Assembly: GCF_000020645.1 (NCBI RefSeq)
Contig: NC_011060.1
Span: 1,750,501 to 1,814,500, forward strand
Length of the DNA: 64,000 nucleotides
From: Pelodictyon phaeoclathratiforme BU-1
Lineage (GTDB): Bacteria; Bacteroidota; Chlorobiia; Chlorobiales; Chlorobiaceae
Direction: 5' to 3'
The position numbers and the translations under genes are program-made. The notes beneath the pieces are model-generated. The model searched no databases and was not told where the DNA came from. It saw nothing but the letters and a program-made list of their open reading frames with translations. Shown one piece after another: positions 28,765-37,219 of the stretch (position 1 is the stretch's first letter; each line of letters begins with the position of its first letter).

Positions 28765-30036
28765 TTATGTTATTTCCTGCCGAAGGTTGATTGAAAGATA
28801 AGAGACCGTGCATCCATAGAGTGTGCCGGCAACACCGAGCAAAAGGTTGTTTTCCAGAAAAAAGGCAAGAAGAATTGCCGTTGCGGAGAGCAGGAGCAGT
28901 GTGAGCTGGGTGAAGGCTCTTTTCATGACAGGCTCACCCAGCAGCGCTGAGAGTGCACGCTCGCTTCTGAGGGTTTCAAGTGAATTGGAACGGATAATTG
29001 AGGGTATGACAATGTAGATCATGCCTATGAAAGAGAAGGTTATCCATCCGAGCAGTGCCGCATGGGTATGGGAGTGATAGATCCACATCCTGTCGAAACG
29101 CAGGGGTGGGATGGTGCCAAAATGAATCCCCTTGAGAAAGAAGATATTCATGATACCATAGGCGCTTGTCGCAAAAAGAAGGGCAAGACCGCTCAACAAA
29201 AAGGCAAGTGCCGGATGGGGAAAATTTTTATGGAAAAAGTTGTACAGGTAGAGGGTGAAACCGCCGAAGAGCGCCATGACACCAAAGAGCAGAATATGGC
29301 TGATCAGCATCATACCCAGATAATATTCGGCAAGAATAACAATCAGAAAGAGCAGAACTCCACCAACAAAAACATAAAACCAGAGGCTGAAAAGGCGTTT
29401 GACCAGCTCCCGTTTGGATGAGCGACTCCAGGCATAGGTATAGAGAAAGCCCATTACACTGATGCTGAGAGGAAAAGAGGAGCCAAGAAAATAGGAGGAC
29501 TGGGTTACGAAAAACGGAATGAGCCATTGATCGGGAAAAGCCTCTTTGAGACCAAGGGTGAAGAGTCCAATATTGGCAACAAGCAGAAAAAGAACATCAA
29601 AAATATAGTAACGCACCGAAACCTCTTTCCATATTTTCGAAACCGAAAGGGTGGTGAAAATTTCCCTGAGCGGTGCAACCACCGCAATGATCAGCACCAA
29701 CCCGGTGAGTGCTTTCAGCAATGGCCACTCCATGGCGATGGCAACCGTAATCATGACAAGAGCGATCAGAATCAGAATGATATAACGCAGTTGCCTGAAG
29801 GGATCGACCTTCAGTTCGGGATAGATTGCTGCTGTGAGGTAGCGATTGAGAATCAGAATGGCAAGATTGCCGAATCCGATAAAGAAGATATAGGGGTGGA
29901 GCTTCAGAAGGAAGAGATTGGCCATCAGAGCGCCTGCCGCACCAAAAAGAGAGGCGAGGGCGATGACCGTTACTGAAACAGAGAGAAAAAGCCGGGCAAC
30001 AGTATTTAACTCTCCATCAAAATGGCGCAGATTCAT
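28765..30036 (-). CDS. Polytopic membrane protein resembling heme-copper oxidase subunit I
   Basis: A 423-residue protein with about 11-12 hydrophobic membrane segments along the whole chain. The strongest motif is YHSHTHAALLGWITFSFIG near residue 320, resembling the His-bearing helix with LLGW of cbb3/NOR-type oxidase subunits. A full set of six metal-ligand histidines is not evident, so this may be an NnrS-like or structural relative rather than an oxidase. Its ATG follows the TGA of the DoxX-like gene directly (TGAATG), which suggests translational coupling. A role in handling oxygen, nitric oxide or quinones in an anaerobe is an inference. Confidence 0.5.
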   Translation of the reverse strand: MNLRHFDGELNTVARLFLSVSVTVIALASLFGAAGALMANLFLLKLHPYIFFIGFGNLAILILNRYLTAAIYPELKVDPFRQLRYIILILIALVMITVAIAMEWPLLKALTGLVLIIAVVAPLREIFTTLSVSKIWKEVSVRYYIFDVLFLLVANIGLFTLGLKEAFPDQWLIPFFVTQSSYFLGSSFPLSISVMGFLYTYAWSRSSKRELVKRLFSLWFYVFVGGVLLFLIVILAEYYLGMMLISHILLFGVMALFGGFTLYLYNFFHKNFPHPALAFLLSGLALLFATSAYGIMNIFFLKGIHFGTIPPLRFDRMWIYHSHTHAALLGWITFSFIGMIYIVIPSIIRSNSLETLRSERALSALLGEPVMKRAFTQLTLLLLSATAILLAFFLENNLLLGVAGTLYGCTVSYLSINLRQEIT

Positions 30037-30435
30037 TCAGGTGAGATGGTTTAATTTTTTTAGCTCCAGCAAGGCAATCGCCGAGAGTGCAAGCAAGGAA
30101 ATATTCAGTGTCAGGGGATTGAACGGCAAGGTGAACAGCTCCGGTTCAAACAGGGCAACAAAAAGAAGAAGCCCTGTCAGCGCTGCAATATTGAGCAAGA
30201 AAACCCATTGCGAGCGAGCAACAAGCAGAAAAAGTCCGAAGAGAATTTCAGCAGCCCCTATCCAGAAAACAGCCTCACAGGCCCACTGATAAACAGGAAT
30301 CAGGTGACCAAGCAGATCAATTTCACCCTTGCTCTGACAGGCAATTTTTGGCACAGCACCCTGATAGACCCATGAAAAGGCAAGAGCCAGACGGCAAATC
30401 AACAGTGACGGTGTCTGGTTTACAAAAAAGCGCAT
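30037..30435 (-). CDS. DoxX-like small membrane protein
   Basis: A 132-residue protein with four predicted membrane helices. The start LICRLALAFSWVYQGAVPKIACQSKGE has the WVYQGxxPK pattern of the DoxX-like family. A strong AAGGGGG ribosome-binding site lies 5-6 bases upstream of the ATG at 30435. It is 50 bases after the RND pump gene and abuts the oxidase-like membrane protein gene, so the three may be co-transcribed. DoxX-type proteins accompany quinol- or thiol-linked membrane chemistry; the function here is not known. Confidence 0.7.
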   Translation of the reverse strand: MRFFVNQTPSLLICRLALAFSWVYQGAVPKIACQSKGEIDLLGHLIPVYQWACEAVFWIGAAEILFGLFLLVARSQWVFLLNIAALTGLLLFVALFEPELFTLPFNPLTLNISLLALSAIALLELKKLNHLT

Positions 30436-30484
30436 TGCTTCCCCCTTTCATCAACGGAATTATACATATACATAAATACTACAT

Positions 30485-33400
30485 TCACGGCTTGCGTTTC
30501 AGTCTGGCTAACTTCCGGCTCATTCGGTCAAACCAGACATAGACTACAGGAATCACCAACAGGGTAAGAAACATCGAGCTGGCCAAACCGCCGACAAGAG
30601 CAACAGCAAGACCGGATTTCCATTCAGAGCCGGAACTTCCCGAAAGTGCAATCGGCAGAAGTCCAAAAATCAGGGTCAGGGTGGTCATGAGAATCGGGCG
30701 TAACCGCTCCCTGGCAGCTTCAATAATCGCCACAGAAAGCTCCATACCCTCAAGACGGAATTTATTGATAAAATCGACCAGAAGTATTGCATTTTTTCCT
30801 ACAAGTCCTACCAGCATAATAATACCGAGAATCGTGAAGATACTGAGCGATTTGCCGGTAAGGGCAAGGGCAAAAAGGGCTCCGATAAGGGCCAGCGGAA
30901 TGGAAAACATGACCACCATCGGCCAGATCCAGGAATCATAGAGCGCTACCATGATAAGATAAACAAAGATAATTGCAACAAGAAAGGAGAGCAGAAGAGT
31001 TGAATTCGACTCTCCCTGCCGTTTCAAATCAGATTCATAGGCGTAGGAAACCGTTGAGGGCATGAAACCACTTTTTTTCATATTCCCCATAATGCGCTCA
31101 ATCTCCTTGCCGATGCTGCCAACAGGACGCCCGATAACCTGTGCCTTTACCCAAACGGCATTGTTGCGATCCTTACGCTGCAACTGGGTATAACCCCGAT
31201 CCTGCTCAAAGGAGACAAACTGTCCAAGACGAACCAGATCGCCCTCGGGCGTACGGAAGGTAATTTCGGAAAGGGTGGCGGTACCTTGACGGTAGTATTT
31301 GTCGAGCATAACCCTGATATCATATTCGTCACCTCCATCCCGGAATTTACCAGCTTCATCTCCGGCATAGGCTGTGCGGAGGGCTGCTCCAACATCGGCA
31401 ATGGTGAGGCCGAATGATGCCATTTTTTCGCGGTCAACGACGATGCGCATCTCCGGACTCCCTACCTGTGAGGTAAGCTTGACGTCGGCTGTGCCTGCAA
31501 TCGTTTTGACGCTGTCTCGCAACGCTTCAGCCACCCGTGTTACCTGACTTCTGAGGGGCCCGCTGAGAATAACAGCAACTGGTGTCTCATTGGCGGTTCC
31601 GAAGATACCAATCGGGTTGATGCTTGCCTTGAGCCCCGCAATATCCTGCAGGTTGATGCGGATTGCCTGCATGATGGCATCGGTCGATCGGCTTCGTTCC
31701 TCCTTGGGGGAGAGCCTGACGTTGATTTCTGAAATATTGTCTGCACTCTGGTTGAAAAACCCTTCGTTCGACGCACCAACATTGACCATCACTTTTTTAA
31801 CTTCGGCCATTGCGGTAAGACGACGTTCCACACTTCTTGTCACCCGATTGGTCTCTTCAAGGGGTGTCCCTGGTTCAAGTTCCAGCATGACAGCAAATTC
31901 TCCACGGTCGGAGACGGAGATAAACTCTCCTCCGATAAAGCCGAAAAAGGGAAGAAGAAAAGAGGAAAAAAGCAGAATGATTGCGCTGAAAAAAACTTTC
32001 CGTGGATTGCGGAGACTCCATTGCAGAAGATTGAGATAGCCCTCCCTCAATCGCTGGAAGCTGTTTTCAAAAGCGATGGCGAAACGTTCGAAGATGTTCT
32101 TGCCTGAAAACTTTTCAACTTTGGAGAAGCGTGATGCAAGCAGTGGCGTCAGGGTGAAGGAGACAAAAAGACTGACGAGGGTTGATATGACCATGACTAC
32201 GGAAAACTCGCGCAGGATATTGCCGACAATACCGCTTACCAGTGAAAGCGGAAGAAAAACGACCACATCGACAAGGGTGATGGAGAGTGCGGTAAAGCCA
32301 ATCTCGTTTCTGCCGGTAAGGGCTGCATGGCGTGGCTCTTCACCGCGTTCAAGATGGCGATAAATATTTTCAAGTACGACAATGGAGTCGTCCACCAGAA
32401 CTCCCACTACCAGCGAAAGGGAGAGGAGGGTCATGAGATTGAGGGAAAATCCGAAAGCATACATCCCGATAAAGGTGGTCACCAGCGATGTCGGAATGGA
32501 GACAAGGACAATCAGGGAGTTGCGCAGACTGTGCAGAAAGAGCATCATGACCAGTGCAACAAGAAGAATGGCGAGCATCAGGTCATGCTGTACGGCAGTA
32601 ACGGCCTCAAGCGTAAAGGTAGAGGCATCCTGTGCAATATCGAACGAAAGGTTCTTGCTGTGGTAGAGCGCTGTAAGGCGGGAGAGCGTTGCCCTTGTCA
32701 GGCGGCTGACATCAACCGTGTTGGCATCGCTCTGTTTCATGACCATAATGCCGACAGCACTGCGTCCGTTCACCCTGGTAAGGGTTGTAATCTCCTTGAA
32801 GCCATCCTCGACTTCGGCAACATCACGAAGTGTCACGGTTCCGGTAGAGGAGGAGCGGAGCACCAATGCTCCCAGCTCTTCAAGGCTCGTGAATTTACCG
32901 GCAAGCCTCACCACAAATTGCTTGTCGCTATCATCAATTTTACCGGTTGGGAAATCAATATTGGCCTTTCCGACCTCTTTAAGCACATCGGGAATGGTGA
33001 GACTGTAACTTTGAAGCCGTTCAAGATCGATATTGACCTTGATTTCACGCTCACGTCCTCCGAGCAGATAAACCTGGCCTACTCCCGCTATGCTTGCAAG
33101 CTGGGGCTTGATATCATCCTTGAGGAGTTGATAAAAATCGGTATCCGGTAACGATGAGGTTGCTCCGATACGCAGTACCGGAACCTCATCAAGCGCAAAA
33201 CGGGTAATGACCGGAGCCTTTGCCTCATCGGGAAAACTGTCGCGCACCTCGTTGATCTTGCGCTGTGCGTCCTGCAATGCCTTTTCAATATTGGCAGAGT
33301 TGGAAAACTCGATGGCAACGACCGACAGACCTTCGGTTGAGGTCGAGGTTATGGAGGAGATTTTTTCGATAGCGGAGACAGCCTCCTCAACCGGTTTGGT

Positions 33401-33589
33401 CAATGAGGTCTCAACTTCACCCGGCGAAGCCCCTGGATAACGGATGGATATGGTAACAACAGGTGGCGTCATTTTTGGCAGCAGTTCGTACTGCAGTTGC
33501 CTGTAGCTGAAGAGGCCGAGAATACCAAGCACGGTGAAGATAACGACAATGAGCGTCGGTCGTTTTATGGAGAGCTCTGTCAGTGTCAT
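30485..33589 (-). CDS. RND-family efflux pump inner-membrane transporter (AcrB-like)
   Basis: A 1034-residue proton-driven exporter of the HAE1/AcrB-MexB type. It has the standard first helix followed by YPGASPGEVE, two repeated halves each with large periplasmic loops, and the proton-relay motif VGVLVDDSIVVLENIYRH in the fourth helix. The second half has ILVGLVGKNAILLVDFIN and SGSSGSEWKSGLAVALVGG. The start overlaps the stop of the adaptor gene by four bases. No outer-membrane channel gene is adjacent, so one is presumably encoded elsewhere. Substrates cannot be told from sequence. Confidence 0.95.
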   Translation of the reverse strand: MTLTELSIKRPTLIVVIFTVLGILGLFSYRQLQYELLPKMTPPVVTISIRYPGASPGEVETSLTKPVEEAVSAIEKISSITSTSTEGLSVVAIEFSNSANIEKALQDAQRKINEVRDSFPDEAKAPVITRFALDEVPVLRIGATSSLPDTDFYQLLKDDIKPQLASIAGVGQVYLLGGREREIKVNIDLERLQSYSLTIPDVLKEVGKANIDFPTGKIDDSDKQFVVRLAGKFTSLEELGALVLRSSSTGTVTLRDVAEVEDGFKEITTLTRVNGRSAVGIMVMKQSDANTVDVSRLTRATLSRLTALYHSKNLSFDIAQDASTFTLEAVTAVQHDLMLAILLVALVMMLFLHSLRNSLIVLVSIPTSLVTTFIGMYAFGFSLNLMTLLSLSLVVGVLVDDSIVVLENIYRHLERGEEPRHAALTGRNEIGFTALSITLVDVVVFLPLSLVSGIVGNILREFSVVMVISTLVSLFVSFTLTPLLASRFSKVEKFSGKNIFERFAIAFENSFQRLREGYLNLLQWSLRNPRKVFFSAIILLFSSFLLPFFGFIGGEFISVSDRGEFAVMLELEPGTPLEETNRVTRSVERRLTAMAEVKKVMVNVGASNEGFFNQSADNISEINVRLSPKEERSRSTDAIMQAIRINLQDIAGLKASINPIGIFGTANETPVAVILSGPLRSQVTRVAEALRDSVKTIAGTADVKLTSQVGSPEMRIVVDREKMASFGLTIADVGAALRTAYAGDEAGKFRDGGDEYDIRVMLDKYYRQGTATLSEITFRTPEGDLVRLGQFVSFEQDRGYTQLQRKDRNNAVWVKAQVIGRPVGSIGKEIERIMGNMKKSGFMPSTVSYAYESDLKRQGESNSTLLLSFLVAIIFVYLIMVALYDSWIWPMVVMFSIPLALIGALFALALTGKSLSIFTILGIIMLVGLVGKNAILLVDFINKFRLEGMELSVAIIEAARERLRPILMTTLTLIFGLLPIALSGSSGSEWKSGLAVALVGGLASSMFLTLLVIPVVYVWFDRMSRKLARLKRKP

Positions 33590-34689
33590 GGCGCTGCAGG
33601 GTTCTTCTTCTGGTCAATAACAACCACTTCAGAGCCGTCATGAAGCTCGTTCTGGCCGCTGATGACCACACTCTCGCCCACCGAGAGTCCACCAAGAACC
33701 TCAAGCTGCTTCTGCAACTCCATTCCTGCAACAAAAGGGGTCAAAAAAGCCTTGCCGTTGCGGACAACAAAGAGTTCGGGTTTTCTGATTCCGGAAACAA
33801 GTGCAACACGCGGAACAAGAATGGCCTGACGCTCACCCGTGCCTTTCAGGAGTACCCTGGCAAACATGCCGGACCTGAACATGCTCTCTGCAGAGTTCTG
33901 CAGCACAACTTCAACCCTGAAGGTGTGGTCACGACCCGCCTTGTCGCTCACTGAACTTACTTTGCCACTGAAAACTTTCCCTCGATAAAGATCGCTGGTA
34001 ACGGTCAGCAGTGTGCCTGGCACAAATTTGATGATCTCCCGCTCAGGCACAAAAATAATGACCTTGAGTTTCGAGAGGTCTACCATCTGTGCAACCTTCT
34101 TTCCCTCTTGAACCAACTCCCCTTGCTCAATAAATCGAGCAGTTACCACACCTGAAAAAGGGGCTTTCACTCGGGTATCGCTCTGTTTTCGGGTGGCCGC
34201 TATAAACTCGGCTTCCGCCTCTTCGAGTTGCAACTGCACGCTTTCATAGGCTGAAAGTGCTACAGCGCCTTCACTGTAGAGATTTTTGTAACGTTCAACG
34301 TCTCGCTTCGCCTGACGGTAGTGTGCATCGGCTTTCCTTTGCCGGGCGGTGGTTAGTTCATCATCAAGAGTAAACAAAGCCTCTCCGGCCTTTTTCGAGC
34401 TCCCCGGTTCAGCCGAAACCTTGCGAACGAGACCTGCAGATTCAGAAAAGATATCAGCCTCTCTGAGGGCCTCAACGGTACCGACCGTACTGAAACTGTC
34501 CTGGACTGCCGCTTTGGTGATGAGGGCAACCGAAACAGGAATACGTTCATCCGCTCTTTTTGCTGCTCCTTTTGATGGTTCGCGATGCTGAGAGTACCAG
34601 AAAAGTGCCAGAAAAAGAGTGGCAAGGAGAACGACTGCAGCGAGTTTGTGCTGTTTCAGCATACCGGCTATCGTTATCGGGTTTTTCAT
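33586..34689 (-). CDS. RND efflux membrane-fusion (adaptor) protein
   Basis: The 367-residue periplasmic adaptor linking the pump to an outer-membrane channel. An N-terminal anchor helix (about residues 16-31, AAVVLLATLFLALFWY) is followed by the lipoyl/biotinyl-like half motif, a coiled-coil hairpin (residues about 105-150), and the VKAPFSGVVTARFIEQGELVQEG box that closes the lipoyl domain. The C-terminal beta domains end in VISGQNELHDGSEVVVID. It is the first gene of the pump operon, with a four-base overlap to the transporter gene. There is no lipobox cysteine, so it is probably held by the uncleaved helix. Confidence 0.92.
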   Translation of the reverse strand: MKNPITIAGMLKQHKLAAVVLLATLFLALFWYSQHREPSKGAAKRADERIPVSVALITKAAVQDSFSTVGTVEALREADIFSESAGLVRKVSAEPGSSKKAGEALFTLDDELTTARQRKADAHYRQAKRDVERYKNLYSEGAVALSAYESVQLQLEEAEAEFIAATRKQSDTRVKAPFSGVVTARFIEQGELVQEGKKVAQMVDLSKLKVIIFVPEREIIKFVPGTLLTVTSDLYRGKVFSGKVSSVSDKAGRDHTFRVEVVLQNSAESMFRSGMFARVLLKGTGERQAILVPRVALVSGIRKPELFVVRNGKAFLTPFVAGMELQKQLEVLGGLSVGESVVISGQNELHDGSEVVVIDQKKNPAAP

Positions 34690-34726
34690 GGATAAATATT
34701 CATCGGATAATCAAGGACAACATGCA

Positions 34727-34766
34727 CGATAAAAAAAAGCGAACCGAAGCACGCTTTTTTTTATCG
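34727..34766. terminator. Bidirectional rho-independent terminator
   Basis: A perfect 15-bp inverted repeat, CGATAAAAAAAAGCG and CGCTTTTTTTTATCG, with a 10-base loop, giving T-runs on both strands. It lies between the PhoU-like gene and the efflux operon. Both are on the minus strand, so its main effect would be to end transcription from the phosphate side. Confidence 0.85.
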
Positions 34767-34783
34767 CTGAAAAGAGAGGCATT

Positions 34784-35515
34784 TCAGCAGAAATGGCTCG
34801 CAATGGAACAGGAGATATCCGCAGATGTCTTGACATGTTCAACAATGGAAAGGATACCGGTCAGATTCGTAATATTCTGGTCGTTAACCGATGCTTTGAT
34901 TTTTGCGACAGCCGCATCGTAAAGAGTCTGAATCTCCTGCATCATCATCAGGGTTTCGCTGGCATGTTTTGAGTTGCTGCTGACATAGGCCTCAACTGCT
35001 TTCTTGATCATTTCAGCCGTAATATCACCCATCGGTTTGAGTCCATACTCATCCTTGTGCAGCTCCTGAACATTGGCAAACTCCACATAACCGGTTTTGT
35101 CGGCAATATTGAGTGCGAGCTGGGCCAGTTTTTCAAGCTCCCGAAGGATCATCCGGGCATAGTTGACCGCCTTGAGATCTTCTGCACCAAGATTCTGGAA
35201 TGAAGCATAAGCCAGCGTCAGGTATTCAACCTCGAACTTCCCTTTCCGGATATAGGCTTCATCAAACTTGAATGCTGAAGCAGCAAGCTCGATATTTGCT
35301 TTTGTTGATGCCCGTATACTGAGCATCAGGTTGTTTTCGACATTTGAAGAGAGTTTGGTCAGCTTCTGCTTGAGTGATTCAAGCTGCACATGAACCGTCC
35401 CCTGCGGTTTCATGGAAAGAGCAAACTTCAGAGGATCAATCTGGATGGTAAAAGCTTTCGGGGTTTCTGCTGTTTTCGGTGAATCGCCGAAAAATTTGCC
35501 TAACAGGTTCGCCAT
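34784..35515 (-). CDS. Divergent PhoU-like helical protein
   Basis: A 243-residue all-helical protein. The ATG at 35515 is preferred to the TTG three codons upstream. The pattern LESLKQKLTKLSSNVENNL, then an acidic helix, then GAEDLKAVNYARMILRELEKLAQLALNIAD, aligns by eye with a PhoU three-helix module (ARDLRTIVTIIKINDDLERIGDLAVHI in the neighbour). The metal-binding Glu/Asp-xxx-Asp residues are changed, for example LERIGD to LEKLAQ. It lies next to phoU and the pst operon, which supports a phosphate-related role. It may act as a regulator without the metal cluster; the family assignment is by pattern only. Confidence 0.5.
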   Translation of the reverse strand: MANLLGKFFGDSPKTAETPKAFTIQIDPLKFALSMKPQGTVHVQLESLKQKLTKLSSNVENNLMLSIRASTKANIELAASAFKFDEAYIRKGKFEVEYLTLAYASFQNLGAEDLKAVNYARMILRELEKLAQLALNIADKTGYVEFANVQELHKDEYGLKPMGDITAEMIKKAVEAYVSSNSKHASETLMMMQEIQTLYDAAVAKIKASVNDQNITNLTGILSIVEHVKTSADISCSIASHFC

Positions 35516-35669
35516 AGGGTTCAAACACCATGCTTATGTTTAAAAAATACAAGGTGTCGTTAATTTAGCAGACCTGCAAGATTAAATGCAAGAAAAAAAA
35601 CTAAAACCCGCGGTATCTCATCATCGGCACCTCGCCTCCTGATCTCTTTGTGAGCCACAGAAGTGACTT

Positions 35670-36329
35670 TTAATAAAATCCTCCCCTGTGGCGAACAATT
35701 TCACCCGTCACCAAAAATATCACCTCATTGGCTATGCGACTTGCATGGTCTGCCATGCGTTCGATATACCTTGATATGCTTAACGCCGCTATGAGCTGGT
35801 CAACATCAGAGTCTGGCCCTTTCATCAAGGCAATCACTTTTTTAAAGACGGAGCGATGCATCACATCGACCTCTTCATCAAGAGCGCACACATGGCCTGC
35901 AAGTATACGGTCTTTGGAGACAAAAGCTTCAATTGAATTTTTAACCATCTCGCCGGCGCGCATACCCATCTGCTCAAATTTAAATAATTCGAGCATCTCC
36001 GGACTGATTTCCGGCATCCGTTCAATAATATGAACTGCGAGGTCACCGATACGCTCAAGATCATCGTTGATTTTAATAATGGTAACAATGGTGCGAAGGT
36101 CTCTTGCTACCGGCTGCTGCAAGGCAAGAAATGCAAGACAGCGCTCCTCAAGGTTGACCTCGGCCAAATCAATTTCATCATCTACCATCCTGATCTTGCG
36201 CGCACCCTGTTCGTCCTGATATTTTACAGCATGCAGGGCATCAAGCAAATTCCCCACTACTTTATCGGAGAGTTGAACAAGAACCTGGGAGAGTTCTTTG
36301 ATAAGCTCATGGACCGGACGTTCTGACAT
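35670..36329 (-). CDS. phoU: Phosphate transport regulator PhoU
   Basis: A 219-residue protein made of two three-helix PhoU repeats. The metal-cluster motifs are visible in both: RDLRTIVTIIKINDDLERIGDLA around residues 75-97 and IAALSISRYIERMADHASRIANE near 175-197. PhoU senses the state of the Pst transporter and restrains the PhoR kinase and phosphate uptake. It is the last gene of the pstSCAB-phoU cluster, 18 bases after pstB. No phoR/phoB pair lies in the window. Confidence 0.95.
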   Translation of the reverse strand: MSERPVHELIKELSQVLVQLSDKVVGNLLDALHAVKYQDEQGARKIRMVDDEIDLAEVNLEERCLAFLALQQPVARDLRTIVTIIKINDDLERIGDLAVHIIERMPEISPEMLELFKFEQMGMRAGEMVKNSIEAFVSKDRILAGHVCALDEEVDVMHRSVFKKVIALMKGPDSDVDQLIAALSISRYIERMADHASRIANEVIFLVTGEIVRHRGGFY

Positions 36330-36347
36330 GATCGTGTAATGGTTTCG

Positions 36348-37208
36348 TTAGCTGAATCTTCCGGTTATATAGTCTTCTGTCATCGAATCTTTCGGATTGG
36401 TAAAGAGCTGCGCGGTCGAAGCATGTTCAACAAGAACACCCTCATAGAAAAACATGGTGGAATCCGAAACCCGCGAGGCCTGCTGCATGTTGTGCGTGAC
36501 GATCATGATGGTATAACTGCCGCGTAACTCCTGAATAAGATCCTCGATTTTGGCTGTGGCTTTGGGATCAAGAGCCGAGGTCGGCTCGTCAAGCAAAAGC
36601 ACCTCCGGCTCAACAGCAAGCGTACGGGCAACACAGAGTCTCTGCTGCTGGCCGCCGCTCAGACCAAGTGCATTTTTGTCGAGACGGTCACAGACCTCAT
36701 CCCAGATCGCCGCTTTTCTCAGGCTGCGCTCGACAATTTCCATCAGTTTTTTTTTGTCGGTCACACCATGCAGACGAGGGCCATAGGCGATGTTGTCAAA
36801 AATAGACTTGGGAAAGGGGTTTGGTTTCTGAAACACCATACCGACCTTCTTGCGAAGCAAAACCTCGTCGGTGAATTTTCCATATATTTCTTCACCATCA
36901 AAAAGCAAGGCTCCGGTTGTGTGGCAACTCGGTATAAGATCGTTCATCCGGTTTATGGCGCGTAAAAATGTACTCTTGCCGCAACCGCTCGGGCCGATGA
37001 TTGCGGTAACATATTTCGACATAATATCGGCGCTGACCTTCTTTACGGCCTCGAACTCACTGTAATAAATGGAAAATTCCTTGGCCGAGATATGAATAGT
37101 ATCTTCCCCGGATATTTTTTTTCGTTCCGGGGGAAGATAGATTTCTCGTGTTGCCTTCTGCAGCGGCAAACTCCCGGAAGTCTCTTTGGCATCAACTGTC
37201 ATGAGCAT
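36348..37208 (-). CDS. pstB: Phosphate ABC transporter ATPase PstB
   Basis: The 286-residue ATPase of the high-affinity phosphate importer. It has Walker A GPSGCGKST (about 70-78), a Q-loop in VGMVFQKPNPFP, the signature LSGGQQQR (about 182-189), and Walker B with D-loop LLLDEPTSALDP. The first 40 residues form an extension beyond the usual PstB start. ATG at 37208 or at 37202 could be used; neither has a clear ribosome-binding site. It lies 11 bases downstream of pstA. Confidence 0.96.
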   Translation of the reverse strand: MLMTVDAKETSGSLPLQKATREIYLPPERKKISGEDTIHISAKEFSIYYSEFEAVKKVSADIMSKYVTAIIGPSGCGKSTFLRAINRMNDLIPSCHTTGALLFDGEEIYGKFTDEVLLRKKVGMVFQKPNPFPKSIFDNIAYGPRLHGVTDKKKLMEIVERSLRKAAIWDEVCDRLDKNALGLSGGQQQRLCVARTLAVEPEVLLLDEPTSALDPKATAKIEDLIQELRGSYTIMIVTHNMQQASRVSDSTMFFYEGVLVEHASTAQLFTNPKDSMTEDYITGRFS

Positions 37209-37219
37209 TGATATTTTGT

